DNA from: Sympetrum striolatum
Taxonomy: Eukaryota > Arthropoda > Insecta > Odonata > Libellulidae
Reading direction: 5' to 3'
Assembly (NCBI GenBank): GCA_947579665.1
Contig: CANPUZ010000058.1
Coordinates: 62,001-126,000, forward strand
Length of the DNA: 64,000 bases
The position numbers and the translations under genes are program-made. Positions 12,966 through 25,332 of the stretch are shown piece by piece. The notes under the pieces were generated by a model. The model searched no databases. It saw only the letters and a program-made list of their open reading frames with translations, and was not told the origin of the DNA. Position 1 is the stretch's first letter, and every line of letters begins with the position of its first letter.

Positions 12966-15500
12966 TTTCCTATGTTTACAAGTTGGACTTAGAAGATATT
13001 CCAGAGCTCTCCACTGTAGAGTTACCAGTACCTGGTTGGCAAATTCTAAGTCCCAAAAAATATAACCTTGAAAACAGAGTCTGAATCTCTGGAGTTTCTG
13101 GCCTAGTATTCCCTTTTTATCCATTGAGCAGCACATCTTTTTGTGCATTTGGGCACTCCTCAAATTGTTATTACACAAGAAATTCATTTCAATTTGCTTC
13201 ATTTTCAAAGTATGGAGATTTACAAAAAGTTACATGAAATGTAAACAACCATATTAAAAGAAATTACAAAGCACAGTAATCAAAAATTAAGAAATGCAAT
13301 GAAAATAGAACATTGAAAGATTGAGATAGCAAACACATTTGTCGACAAGAAAATAAGCTGATTTGAATAAATCAATAAAAATACACTGGAATTAAAAGGA
13401 CAAAAGTCTTAAATTCAAGAAAAATCTTATGTAGAAGGTATCAATAGCTGTAATTACAAAATTCCAGATAAATATTCTAATAAAGTGATCAAGAAATCAA
13501 GAATTGAAAATTGGTTCAAAATTAATTAGATTTGCAATTTTAATAAACAAATTTTAAATTCAAGTCTTTCATAAAACGTTTAAAATAAAGTAAAAAAATA
13601 TCACGAAAATGATAAATGGACACAAATTAAAAATATAGAATCAAATGGATTACTGCATTTTGCAAACTCTGAAAAGAATTTGCATGGTATAATAAAATTC
13701 CAAGAAATAAATAGAAAGAAACCTTTATTTGGAAAATATTTTTTAGAAACCATTAAAATCTGATATTATTCATAAAATGAAATATCTGAAATTTCAGTAT
13801 CCAAGTGACAATTAGCAAAATTTAACTACTTTGCCTGCATTAAAAAAAGGGAAAATTAAAATTTGAACCATAAGAAGTTAACATCCATTTCAAAATTAAT
13901 TAGATTTGCAATTTTTAAAAACAAATTTTAAATTCAAGTCTTTCATTTAACGTTTAAAACAAAGTAAAAAAATATCACAAAAATGATAAATGGACACAAA
14001 TTAAAAATATAGAATCAAATGGATTACTGCATTTTGCAAACTCTGGAAAGAATTTGCATGGTATAATAAAATTCCAAGAAATAAATAGAAAGAAACCTTT
14101 CTTTGCAAAAGCATGAAACTAGTACATTGAGAAAAATTAAAATAATATAAAGATTATATAATGTAATATCACTATTTATTCCACAATGGCAGATCAACAC
14201 TTTGATAGTACTACATATTTAACTTATGATTGCACAAGTCAACCCTAGTAGCACAATTTGTGATCGCATAATACTGAGTTTTTCACAAAATAATCAACGA
14301 AAACACGGGATATTATACAAGGTTTCAAATAAAATAAGGTTCTCATTAGTAAAAGAAATCAATGGCTACGTAATAATTGTATGTTAATGAAGTATAATTT
14401 GAAATTTAATTAACATATATGTTTAATATACCTCCAGTTTTCGTTGATTAATTTGCAAAATACCAGGTTTCATTGGAAATTTATCAAGTCTTCATTAGCC
14501 CTTCCTTTTAATTAAACTAGGCGACTATGAATTCTCTTTTCAGCTGAATGATGCATTATTAACAATAATACTTTTCGATCACACATCAAATTTCCCTACG
14601 GACAAACAAACAAACGTTTTCATAATCCCTTACTTTTAATTAACATAGCAGAATCACATCTCAGAGATATCTCGAATGTCTAACAAGATGTCTTGGAGAT
14701 GCCTCAGTGACCTTTCGTGACATCTCCAAGGTATTTTGGAAATAGGAAAGAAAAGCTGCATTAAATCAAAAATTTTTATAATTATTAGTTATAGAAGGAA
14801 GTGGAATGAAATTTTGCACAAACATGCTTGTAACATGTTCAGAAAAACGTGCGCTCTAAAATCACCTTAAAACATTTTTAGCACATGCTCACGTTGTGAT
14901 TCTGAAACATTTTAGCTAAAATGACTAAAATTCCCTGAGCACATGCTCAGCATCTTCTGTGCTACTAGGGAAATATTGTACGACATTGGTTAGAAAATAC
15001 CCACATTCATAAGTTCATTTGATGATGAATGATATCAAAAGTGAAGACTTCAAATTTAAAGTTCCACTGTTATCAACACATAAGATCACTGTTTAAACAC
15101 TTCACTAACAAGTTTTAAGCCAAAAGTTGTGGATTTTCAGGAAGTCACTTGCGTAAAAATTCTTCTCACACTTCAACACTTCACAACCCCCTAATAAAGT
15201 ACAGTTAACACCAATTTTGAAGCACAATTAGTCATTCTTAATGAAGTACATTTAGAGTCTACCATTGCATGGGAAATCATTCAAAAAAATGAAAAGAAAG
15301 ACTGACATATTCAAATTAGTACTTGCAAATGAAGAAATTTCTTACATTAATCTATGCAGGATGATCCAATGGTGAAAATCTCCTGGAAGAAAATTTAAGG
15401 GAAAAATAGTTTTGTCTAATTTAGACCAAGTTTAATTTATTCCACGATAGAAAACCTATTTAAAAATCGATACCACTTAATATTAACTCCATCACACATT
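12966..15500. repeat. AT-rich stretch with a 0.22-kb direct duplication
   Basis: The segments 13516-13734 and 13889-14103 are nearly identical in the same orientation (both include CAAATGGATTACTGCATTTT and GAATTTGCATGGTATAATAA), a period of about 373 bp. Otherwise no gene, RNA or known element is visible in this stretch. Confidence 0.7.
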
Positions 15501-15504
15501 TCTA

Positions 15505-15702
15505 AAATTGTCTAAGATTGACTTGAAGCAAATGTCCGCAAGATAAGGAAAGGGTAAAGGTGACTTTGCACATAAGGGCGTGCACCCAGGAAAATTCCCA
15601 AGGAAAAACGGACTTGAAAAATGTCTGACAGGGCCGGGAATCGAACCCGGGATCTTCCTCTAACCGGGAGGCTGCCTTAACCATCTAGGCTACCCGACCG
15701 TT
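15505..15702 (-). mobile_element. tRNA-derived SINE (minus strand)
   Basis: On the minus strand a tRNA-like head begins near 15702 (GGTCGGGTAGCC). It contains an A-box region (TAGCCTAGATGG) and a strong T-arm with box B (CCGGGTTCGATTCCCGG). A body follows that shares CTGTCAGAC and CAAGTCCGTTTTTCCTTGGG with the partial copy next to it. The body continues towards 15505. No clear target duplication was found. Confidence 0.65.
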
Positions 15703-15776
15703 AGAGGAAGATCCCGGGTTCGATTCCCGGCCCTGTCAGACTTTTTTCAAGTCCGTTTTTCCTTGGGAATGTCCAC
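15698..15776 (+). mobile_element. tRNA-SINE fragment, inverted against its neighbour
   Basis: This plus-strand copy begins inside the anticodon arm (GTTAGAGGAAGATCC) and runs through box B into the SINE body, ending at TCCTTGGGAAT. With the minus-strand SINE ending at 15702 it forms an inverted repeat of about 70 bp around a spacer of about 33 bp. Confidence 0.65.
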
Positions 15777-18582
15777 AAGAGTTTATCACATTTTCACTAA
15801 GTTCCTTCATGTAGTATTTAGAATAAACAGTAATCCCAATTTACACTTCACAAAACACTGAGCACAATACAAATTTTCACTTTTTTACGCTATTGCAGCA
15901 TAATGATAAGTTCATGGCTTATTTGCTGAGTTGCAATGTCGATTTCTGTTACGTAAAAGTTAACTTCATAGAGCACAACATTACAGCAGTACGGACAATT
16001 CGTGATGCTAAAGTTTTTTGTGTTCAAAGTAGAAATAACCGTCTATCAGGAAATAATTCAAATCAAATGAAAATAAAGACAGTGCACATGTTCAAACTAG
16101 TTTCTATGAATAAAGGAAATTGAATTTAACACTCACCAATGAGGGTACATGAATGTACTGTTCTGGTCCTGTAAGAAAATCTACCTTTGAAAGATCTTTC
16201 AGCATCACATTTGCCCAGAACCGCAGGTAATAAGTGAAACCAAAAAATCACCTCTTGAAATACCAATCATGTGAAATATCAACTCCTAAAAATATCTATT
16301 GGGCTTTAGCAGAGGTGCAGAAGTAATTAACTTCTGTGCATGGTACTCAAAAACCTGAAGAAAAAGCGACATAGCATATCATGGAAGGTTTGCTGCCAAT
16401 GACCCACGAGTAAGTTCGAACTTTAACAAAGTTAAGCTGTTACTAAGTTAATAATAAACAGTCAATATAGAGAGAGAGTGGAAGTAACTGGGTGTACTCA
16501 AATCAAGGCAAATACAAAATGGAGAAATGCAAGACAATGACAATAGAGTAAAATTCAATTTGAAAATGAAATTAATTTTATGTAACAGAGAAATTAAGAT
16601 AAAGGATTTGAAATTGATTATTGTTTTTTCTTTATTTCAGCTGCGCTTGTTCTCACTTCAAATCCTGAATACAAAGGTTAAATTCACAATAGATTCAAAG
16701 CTCCTAACGTCGGTATGTAGTTATGAATGCAAAAGAGTTTCTAATACTTCCATTTTCACTCTTCAAAATATAGTGAAATCCTGATCCTACATTCTTGTTT
16801 GTAATATTTTTGTGGCTCTTAAGGTTGGTATTTTGAGGTCCCAACAGCAACTGAATGTTTTGTTTATTGCATCTTAGGTTTTTCAGAATCTAGAGATTAT
16901 TTTCCTTGGCGCGGTAAAAAATAGATCAAGATTGCATTGTATTTTTTAAAATTTTGTCTTATTTAAATGATCCAACCTATTCCGTAACTTATGACTGTCT
17001 TTCAAGATAATCCAAAATTTAATCTGTTATCTGTATTTATTTTTCTCCTTCGTATTATTCACTCTGCCTTAGAATTTTCTATCCCAGTTTGAAAGTTCAA
17101 TCAGTATATAGCTTTTCACGGGTAATAAGTTTTCAAATTAGTGATTGAGGTCTTCATTTCAATGCCTTCTTTGAATAAACGGTGTAGCCAGGGCATCAAA
17201 ATGACTAATCTTTGTGATAATAGGTCATTCGTCAATAACATATTTGATTCCAATTATGCTACATGCGTGCAATTAATAGTACTGTTTATTTCGTTAGGAA
17301 TCGTGTTCCCAGAGTGACTTTCTGTTAACACAAAATTGGTTAAAAGTTTCTTCAACATTCATTACAAATATATTTTTGGTCCCTTACAATCTCCTAATCC
17401 TCAAATTTTTACGTTTGAATGGTTGTAAAATGACAATAGGAAATTAATGTAATTCTCTGATTTTCTTCATTTAAATGAAACATTTCGTCATATCATACTA
17501 GTCGTAGCAACAAAAATAATTAATGCATTTCTTGAAAACTACCAAAGTTTTTGATAAATTTATATAATCCAAAAACGTTTTACCTAATCTTCTCATCTGC
17601 CCTTTCCATATCATCCCAGTGAGGATGGATTAAGATTGGTTAATTTTCAGATATCTTTACGTCTACAGTTCTTTTGTAACCTCACAAATTACATTAAAAT
17701 AATGTGAGGTATTGATAAATAAAAAAATAATTGAAAGCATACATCTGTGATAGCTAAATGCTAAAATTCATGGTGTTTAAATTCAGGAATACCTTGAAAT
17801 GTCTTGTAAAAGAAACTGATTCTCTATGTATTAATATTTCTAAATCATCATAGAAACGTGGAAATTCACTGTTTTCGAACCAATGCTCAATGTTTCTATG
17901 GTGATGTTGTTTTGATTAACCATAACATAATAAAATTACAAGAATACAACTTTTATATGTGGAAATCTGGTAATCATTCAACAGCATCACATCTTTTCTG
18001 ATGTTACAGTAAGTTTAAGACAATGCATCATTACTTGTCTACTTTTAATCTCTCAGATAATTTTTCAATTGCATGCAATTCTACTGTATGGAATTATTTT
18101 GTAAATAATATAATATTGTCGAAGATAATAAGATGTAAAATATAGTTGTGGAATAGTGCATGATTAAATTCATTAAAATTATACGTTAGTTGAAAATATG
18201 CACATCTTACTTTAAATCATTGCAAAAGTATATTATCACCTTCTGTGTTTTCTGTGAAAAAATTCTATGTAGGTAATTGTTAGGAGGAATAAGGAATGTA
18301 TGTTACTCACCTGTTCTTATATTCTTTTTCAGATATTTGCAGCTGCTACACAATACCTTGCAATTCTGCTTCAGTTTCACTTTGCTAGCAAAAGTGAATG
18401 TAAAAATGTCTGATTCTTGAGTTTAGCTCATCCAAATTAAAGTTTACACTCTGAGATTTATTTGCACATTCCTTTATTTTTGCTTTTATATATGATAATA
18501 TTACATCCATAAAGTCTATAAAGTTATCATTCTTAAAAAACATCAGCCACATTTTTATTTAAGAATGATATATCTATTAAAT
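15777..18582. other. AT-rich stretch without a supported gene
   Basis: No coding frame with a recognisable domain. Frames of 76 codons (15893) and 85 codons (16527) have no motifs and sit in AT-rich sequence. No repeat shared with the rest of the window was seen. Confidence 0.4.
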
Positions 18583-20637
18583 ATAGATGCTTCTCCGGAT
18601 TCATTCATATAGATAGATAAATAGATAGGATACAAATTCACAGGCTAAACCACAAGCGTCATTGACTTGAAATTTTTATGACATATTGGCCATAACGTGT
18701 AACCGCCAGAAAAATTGCGATTTTGAACCTCAGTGTCATGGATTCGATTCCAGAGGGCCCCAAAGTCCCGATTTTTCCCGTTTAAATGCATTGCTTTGAT
18801 TTTCGGGAATTAAAAAAAAATACTTTCCGGATAGGTAGAGAATCAAAACTCAAGGAGCCTATATATATGGTCAGGATCTATCGAAAACATAAATATTTTT
18901 AACGGAAAATATCCTGGGTTCGATGCTAGGTCGAGGCAAAAATCGGCCGTTTAAAATGCATTATGGCGATTTTAAAGATTTTTTTTGGACCCTTTCTCAT
19001 TGGCATGGAAACTTGAAATTCGGCATGAGGTTGGAGATCATAAATATATTTCATAATAAAATTTTACATATTCGCTGATGGTCCTTGGTTCGATCCCAGA
19101 GGGCCATTTACATTCCTCAATGCATTTCTTATGGAGACAACAGAAAAAACGTTTTTTGTACTTCCCAGCATGATATCGACTTCAAACATTGTATGAAATA
19201 AGATCAAGTTGTAATAAGTCATACTGTGCATTCACAGCTACCAATATTTCCTGGGTTCGACACCAGGCATCTCTACAATCAGTAAATTATCCGATTTTTA
19301 AGAATTAATTTAAACCCTTTCCCAATAATATTTAAATATGAAATTAGGCATATCGATAGAGGACATAAATAAATTTCAAAAACATTTTTTAGATTTCCTA
19401 AATCGTCCTTGGTTCGAATCCAGAGAGCCATTTACATTATTGAAAAGTAGGACGTCGTTTGAGGCAGTTGGAGCCAACATTTCTGCTTGAATTTTCACAC
19501 ATAGTAAGAGATGGTGATTTTCTGTTGTGCGGCAGAGTAAGTTCACCAGGAAGACCCTGGTTCGATGCCAGACGGATAATTTGCAGCGAATTTTAAGAAT
19601 ATTTTGAATCCTTTTTTTTTTCTTTTGAGGGCCGTCTCGATATGATGCCAACATGAAATTAGTTTTTGTGATCTGCTTGCAGTATCCAAGCTACATTTTA
19701 CTCCTATATATATATAGATAGGATACTAATTCACAGGCTAAACCACAAGCGTCATTGACTTAAAATTTTTACAGTGTATAGGCTTTAATGCGAAACCCCA
19801 GGAAAAATGCGACTTTGAACCTCAGTGTCATGCGTTCGATTCCAGAAGGCCACAAAGTTACGATTTTTTCCATTTAAATGGATTGGTTTGATTTTCCAGA
19901 ATTTAAAAAAAAATACTTCCCGGATAGGTAGAGAATCAAAACTCTAGGAGCCTAAATATATTGTCATGATCTATCGGAAACACTAAAGAGTCTTACAGAA
20001 AATGTCCTGAGTTAGATGCTAGGACGATGCAAAAATCACCCGTTTAAAATACATTGGGGTAGTTATTCATTATTTTTTTATTGATGCACTTATTGAAATA
20101 ATAGAAGGTTCTTGCTTAGATAGAAGATGTATATTAATAATCGGTTTAAAATAAAATTTAGATAAGACTGTTCTGTTCCTGGGTTCGATGCCAGAGCACA
20201 TTAAAATTTCTAACATAAAGAATATATGTGAAAAGTAGGATGTCGTTTGAGGCAGTTGCAGCAAATATTTCTGCTTGAATTTTCACACATAGTTAGAGGT
20301 GGTGATCTTCTGTAGTGCTGCATAGGAAGTATCACCTGGAAGACCCGGGTTCGATGCCGGTTGATTAACATTTCTCCCATATAAAATACATTGGGGTAGT
20401 TTTTCATTTTTTTATGCACTTATCGAAATGATAGGAAGCTCTAGCTTTGGTAGAGGAAGACTTCACCAGGAAGACCCGGGTTCGATGCCAGACAGATAAA
20501 TAGCAGGGAATTTTAAGAATATTATCAATGTATTTCAATTTTTTTCTTTTGAACACCCACTCGATATGATGCCAACTTTAAATATCTGTTATCAATATGC
20601 TTGCAGTATGCTAGCAACATTTTGCTTGTATATATAT
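18583..20637 (+). repeat. Box-B array elements (family alpha), two head-to-tail copies
   Basis: The first copy (18583-19708) starts with ATAGATGCTTCTCCGGAT and has box-B motifs near 18740, 18916, 19086, 19253, 19409 and 19558, spaced about 150-185 bp. Its 3' end is GCTTGCAGTATCCAAGCTAC. The second copy (19709-20637) repeats the same order with motifs near 19833, 20183, 20348 and 20480. Each motif sits in its own recognisable unit, and the same units recur in order in the other alpha copies, so the array is an inherited structure. Confidence 0.75.
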
Positions 20638-21360
20638 TTATACAAGTATTGCTTGCATACTACAAGCATATTGATAACTCTAATTTCAAGTCGGCATCAT
20701 ATTGAGAAGGTCCTAAAAAGAAAAAAAAAGGATTGAAAATATTCTTAAAATTCGCTGCAATTTAATTGTCCAGCATCCAATATGGGTATTTCTGGTGAAC
20801 TTACTATGCAGCACAATAGAAGATCACCATCTCTAACTATGTGCAAAAACTCAAGCAGAAATACTGGTTGCAATTGCCTCAAACGACGTCCTACTTTTCA
20901 CATACATTCCTTATGCGAGAAATATTAATGTGCTCTGGCATCGAACCCAGGAGCAGCATGGTCTTATCTAAATTTTTTTCTTAAACCAATTCTTAATATA
21001 CATATTCTTGCAGAGCGAGAACTTCCTATCATTTCGATATGTGCATAAAAAAATAATGAAAAACTACCTCAATGTATTTTAAATGGCAGATCTTTGCATC
21101 GTCCTAGCATCGAACCCAGGATATTTTCTGTAAAAGTCATTTATGTTTTCGATAGATCATGACCATATATATTCTCCTTGAGTTTTGATTTTCTAACTAT
21201 CCAATAAGTATTTTTTAAAAGTTCCCGAATATTCAAGCAATGCTTTTAAACAGGAAAAATCAGGATTTTGGGGCCCTCTGGAATCGAACCCATGGCGCTG
21301 AGGATCAAAGTCGCATTTTTTCTATATCGAGCCCAGGAACAGAATGGTCTTATATAATTT
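20638..21360 (-). repeat. Box-B array element (family alpha), inverted copy
   Basis: Starting at the centre near 20638 (TACAAG repeated in both orientations), the minus strand reads the same units as 19900-20630 in reverse. Box-B motifs appear as complements (ATCGAACCCAGG at about 20940 and 21110, AATCGAACCC near 21283). Together the two halves form an imperfect palindrome of about 1.4 kb. Confidence 0.75.
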
Positions 21361-22344
21361 TTTCTTAAACGGCATCCCAATTATTATTTTTTCACTGTTA
21401 AATAATGAAACCCTATGTTATTTTTTGGAAAATAGAGCTAATAGTCTATGTTAAGGCATTCCTTCTTGAATACTGTGGCTATGACATATGGAATAGTTGA
21501 TTCCATATATTACACCAATTACCCTGATAAATATATTTACATGAGGATTGATAAACAAGGAAACCCTAAAAGTAAGAAAAATATTTTATTTTTTTATGTA
21601 CTAATATCGAACCCCATTTTAAATTTTGATGTAAATTCCAAGTTAATTTCATTTTTTGCCCTATGGCAAAATAATGCGATTCTTTCTTCCTGTTATTTAC
21701 CTACAAATTATTTATAGATACTCATTTTAAAATTTGGTGTTGATATCTAGTTAAGTTTATGTTTTTACCCGATCCCAAAACCATAGGATACATTTATCTA
21801 ACCTATATTAAATTACTTCGGACTGATTCGACGTCCTGCATATTTCTCATTAGAGATAAAAAATAAAATAAAGGACCACCAGCAGTCTCTCAGAGAGTAT
21901 CGATTCTTCAGCTGATGTGGAAGCTGAAAGAGATGCAGAAATATGGTGTTCTGATGTTTTTATATCTTTTCAGTAGTATGAATACGAAATGAACCATTGA
22001 GATTGTGTTACAGATGCACCATTCACAAAAGGAAAGATCATATTTTCTTCCTTTTTATCAGTTTGGTCAATATTCGAGCCTCTCGCATGAGCTGCAAGGA
22101 AGCTGGTTCAAGGGAATTCATTTAGTGTAGGTGTTTTCTCTCGTGTGAAATTATCCATCAAATGAAGAAATCAACTTAGAGATAACAGATAACTTAGATA
22201 TATAAATACATGTTGAATCTAATTAATGCACTGCAGAAGTTATATTAAGTTGGATTTACTTATCACATTTGTTCAGATGTCATAGGAAAGGTAAAAAACA
22301 AGGCACCTCCAGCCCACACTGTTTTATTGTACAAAAAGTCAATA
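21361..22344. other. No supported gene
   Basis: An 89-codon frame at 21448-21717 has no recognisable domain and lies in AT-rich sequence. I see nothing else assignable. Confidence 0.35.
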
Positions 22345-23038
22345 TTGTTATTTATTTATTTATTTATTAACAAACATCAACATACAGCACAAATCCAATT
22401 ACTGCTGATGATTAACAATAATAATAAAGAACAAAATAACAGTAAAATCCTAAAAAATCAGCAAATTAAACATATAATAAAGTAACAAATGAATATGCAC
22501 ATACAAACAAATAAAAAATCATAGAAAAATCATAGCAAAATTGTATTTTTCCACGTCAAACTCGCGGAATCATATTCTGAATAGATTTTGGAGATGAGAA
22601 GAAAGAATCGAAAAGAGTATTGGAGGAAAGAGAGTTGAAAATTGAAGGAATGCGAAAGAAGAGTGATCGTTTTACTATTGATACACGGGGTTTAATCAAA
22701 GAGAAGGTGTCGGATAGGCGTGTTGTTCTTGAGGGAACTCGGAAAGAGAGAGTAAGAATGGGGAATCAACTTTACTATTTATTATATTATGTAAGAAGGA
22801 AATGTCGGAGAAAGTATGAGAGGCTTTGATTGGGGTGAGATTGAGGCGATTGAGAAGATGATCTTTCGGCATATTTTTATAAGACGGGACTCGCAAATAG
22901 ACTATTTTTAGAAAGAAATTTAAGATGCGATTGAGAGAAGAGAGGTTTCATTCGGATGACGTGGTCTGTATGGGAGAACAGTGAGTAAGAAGAGGAAGAA
23001 CACAGCTGGAGAAATAGGTGCGAAGAGAGACTGGATCC

Positions 23039-23301
23039 TGTCAAGTAGCGTCTATTTAGATTATTATGAGTTTATATTAAGGAAAAACCCCGATGTATGA
23101 TGATGGATATATCACCTCCGTCGACACTCCCAACACACGTCCTTATCAGTCCCTCAAGGCGACCGCGCCCTCTCAACGCTCTCAACCAAACAACACCAAA
23201 AATTACGCCCAGTTACCAACCCTTAAATATCTATCACATCATTTCACAAAGCATCTCAAACAAAATTATTTTAACACACATCTATTACGTAACATCTGAC
23301 A
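23039..23301 (-). repeat. Copia 3' LTR
   Basis: The LTR starts TGTCAGATGT and ends ACTTGACA on the minus strand, with the TG...CA ends standard for LTRs. It is preceded on the minus strand by the polypurine tract ACAAGGGGGAG (complement of 23302-23312). Confidence 0.92.
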
Positions 23302-23408
23302 CTCCCCCTTGTTAGAATAATTTTCTTCTCAAAACATACCCAAAATCGAAATAATCTCACTAAAATCAACCAAAAAACTCAATAAAGTCCTAGCTGAGCC
23401 ACACATTC

Positions 23409-24734
23409 CTAAACTCTAGGGCCTGGTATTCCCTTTCTGTCTTTAGGCCGCTTCACGAAATCCCAGGTAGCATTCTTCTGTAATCGGCTCATCTCCTCTT
23501 CCATAGCTTCCTCCCATCTACGTGCATCTTGCCTGGATGCGGCTTGTCGATTGCTCTTCGGATCATCGTTCTCGTCAGTAGACAGAACACCCACGGAAAA
23601 TGCGGTGTGATGATTACAGCATGGACATGCCGGTGTTGCTTTCCTCACCCTCGTCGATCGCCGTAATGGTTGTGGCTCCTCATGCTCAATTCCAGCAGGT
23701 TTTTCCTGGAGAGTCCGGCTACATCCTCTTGGACCAGTCGGCTCTGCCCTCGGCTCCTCATTGGTATCATCACTGATGGCTATGACATCAGCGTCGTCTT
23801 GGATGCTCATGACCTCTTCGTCTCTAGAATAGTCGTCAGTAAAGGTCGAGAAATACTTTCCTCCCCCTGACGACTTCGGCTTTATCGGCCCACCGATATC
23901 GGAGTGCCTTGCCTGCCCCTTTTGGTCTTCGTTTCTTCTCTGCCCTTTGGGATCGTCCCATTTCTTCTCTCTCTCAGCTTCCGACCATCCGTCCGGTTTC
24001 GACATACGGCCTTTCGGCTGATTCCTTCCTTTCCATTTTTCAGAGGAACCGGCGATAAGAGCTCTCGCTCCGTCGTCTTGCTTCGACTCCAGTTCCTTCA
24101 GACGAATCTCCTCTAGCAGCAAATCCGATTTCACCTTCTCCATTGTAAACCTTTCGGACAGCTTTACTGACCTGACATAATTTCCATAACATTCAGGCAA
24201 ACCTGTCAGAACCAGCATCGCTAGGAACCTTTCAGGAATTTCTAGCCCTCCGTTCCTGATTTTCGCGGCGTAGTTCTGTATTTTCCCGATGTAATCGTGC
24301 ATGCTCATGTCGTCGTCCTTTTCCAGCTTCGCCATGGCCTTTATGTGCAGAGCCGTGCTCAACGGGTTGTCTGGCTTATGAATTCTCGCCAGAATCTGCC
24401 ATCCCTCTCTCGCCGTCGTCGCATTCGCTATGTCCTCTAAATAATTATCGCCCACCAGAGACTGAATCAAATAAAGAGCCGTAGCGTTTGTGTCTCTATC
24501 GGCGTCTGCCCACGAGGACTCGTCGCTAGTAAAACCTGGCTCTATCGCCCTCCATACTCTTTTGGACGCCAAGTATCCCCTCGCTCTTACGGACCATGCG
24601 TCGTAATTTGAGTCCTTCAGGCTACGGCCACACGTGCCGGTTTTCACGCTGTAAAATTGGCTTGTTTTCCCGCTGCTTGAAATCTTGCCGTGGACCCGGC
24701 CACACGGCGCGTGAAAAACGGCAGTCTTTCTCAA
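23409..24734 (-). CDS. Copia Gag-type protein with integrase and RT remnants (5' end displaced by Harbinger)
   Basis: One open frame of 441 codons, of which about the first 38 come from the Harbinger terminus. From KDSNYDAWSVRARGYL onward it is a Copia Gag: the W-x(n)-L start, IHKPDNPLSTALHIKAMAKL, then MHDYIGKIQNYAAKI and LTGLPECYGNYV, all typical of the UBN2/DUF4219 capsid region. The CCHC zinc knuckle and protease are missing. After residue ~280 comes a 20-odd residue piece of the integrase core start (HSDIGGPIKPKSSGGGKYF, ending DDYSR). Next is the acidic linker with RRSTRVRK and the first residues of RT (RWEEAMEEEMSRLQKNATWD), then a stop. All junctions keep the frame. The genuine Gag start lies at about 28111, beyond the Harbinger insertion, and its frame reconnects exactly when one TCA duplication is discounted. 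Known: Gag makes the virus-like particle. Inferred: a Gag-only derivative, now broken by the insertion. Confidence 0.85.
   Translation of the reverse strand: MRKTAVFHAPCGRVHGKISSSGKTSQFYSVKTGTCGRSLKDSNYDAWSVRARGYLASKRVWRAIEPGFTSDESSWADADRDTNATALYLIQSLVGDNYLEDIANATTAREGWQILARIHKPDNPLSTALHIKAMAKLEKDDDMSMHDYIGKIQNYAAKIRNGGLEIPERFLAMLVLTGLPECYGNYVRSVKLSERFTMEKVKSDLLLEEIRLKELESKQDDGARALIAGSSEKWKGRNQPKGRMSKPDGWSEAEREKKWDDPKGQRRNEDQKGQARHSDIGGPIKPKSSGGGKYFSTFTDDYSRDEEVMSIQDDADVIAISDDTNEEPRAEPTGPRGCSRTLQEKPAGIEHEEPQPLRRSTRVRKATPACPCCNHHTAFSVGVLSTDENDDPKSNRQAASRQDARRWEEAMEEEMSRLQKNATWDFVKRPKDRKGIPGPRV
24620..24670 (+). repeat. Harbinger left terminal inverted repeat
   Basis: It starts GGCTACGGCCACACGTGC, followed by TTTTCACGC and then TTGTTTTC with CGCTG. 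It pairs with 28018-28069 in reverse orientation. Confidence 0.9.
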
Positions 24735-25332
24735 TCATTGCTGGTGAACGAACGTTAGAGCAAACATGAATCCGTGTCATGCAAGTCTAAATAAAAATGC
24801 AGTAAATACAATATGTGCGTTGTTAGTTGTTCGTCGTCGACGTGATCGGCGCAAGAGAAAATTCTGGATCCGTCCAATTGTCCACAACAGATTAACGAAG
24901 GGGAAGTTTGTGCTTTTACATAACACCCTCAAGAAATATCCTGACAAGTTTGTTGAGTACTATAGGATGTCCACCTCTTCATTTGAAATACTGCCATCGA
25001 AGGTGATTGTGAAGATCTCAAAACAAGACACCACGATGCGGGATTGTATAGGAGAGAAGAGAAACTCGCAGTAACATTGAGATGAGATTTATTGTTTCAA
25101 AGTAAATTATACATGTTGGCAATACCATAGTGTTATAATATTTTAACTTTACAAATATGCCGTTTAGACTAAAGACTCCTCCAACTCGTTTGCTGCAGTT
25201 ACTGGGGTATCTGGAGTGGATGAAACGAGGCTGCAAACAGAAGACAGATTTGAGAACTGAGGTTGAGGGTTTCTCACTTTTACAGTGTAAGTCTGCATTA
25301 ACTGGATATGTTTAATTTGAAAATCCAGTTTT

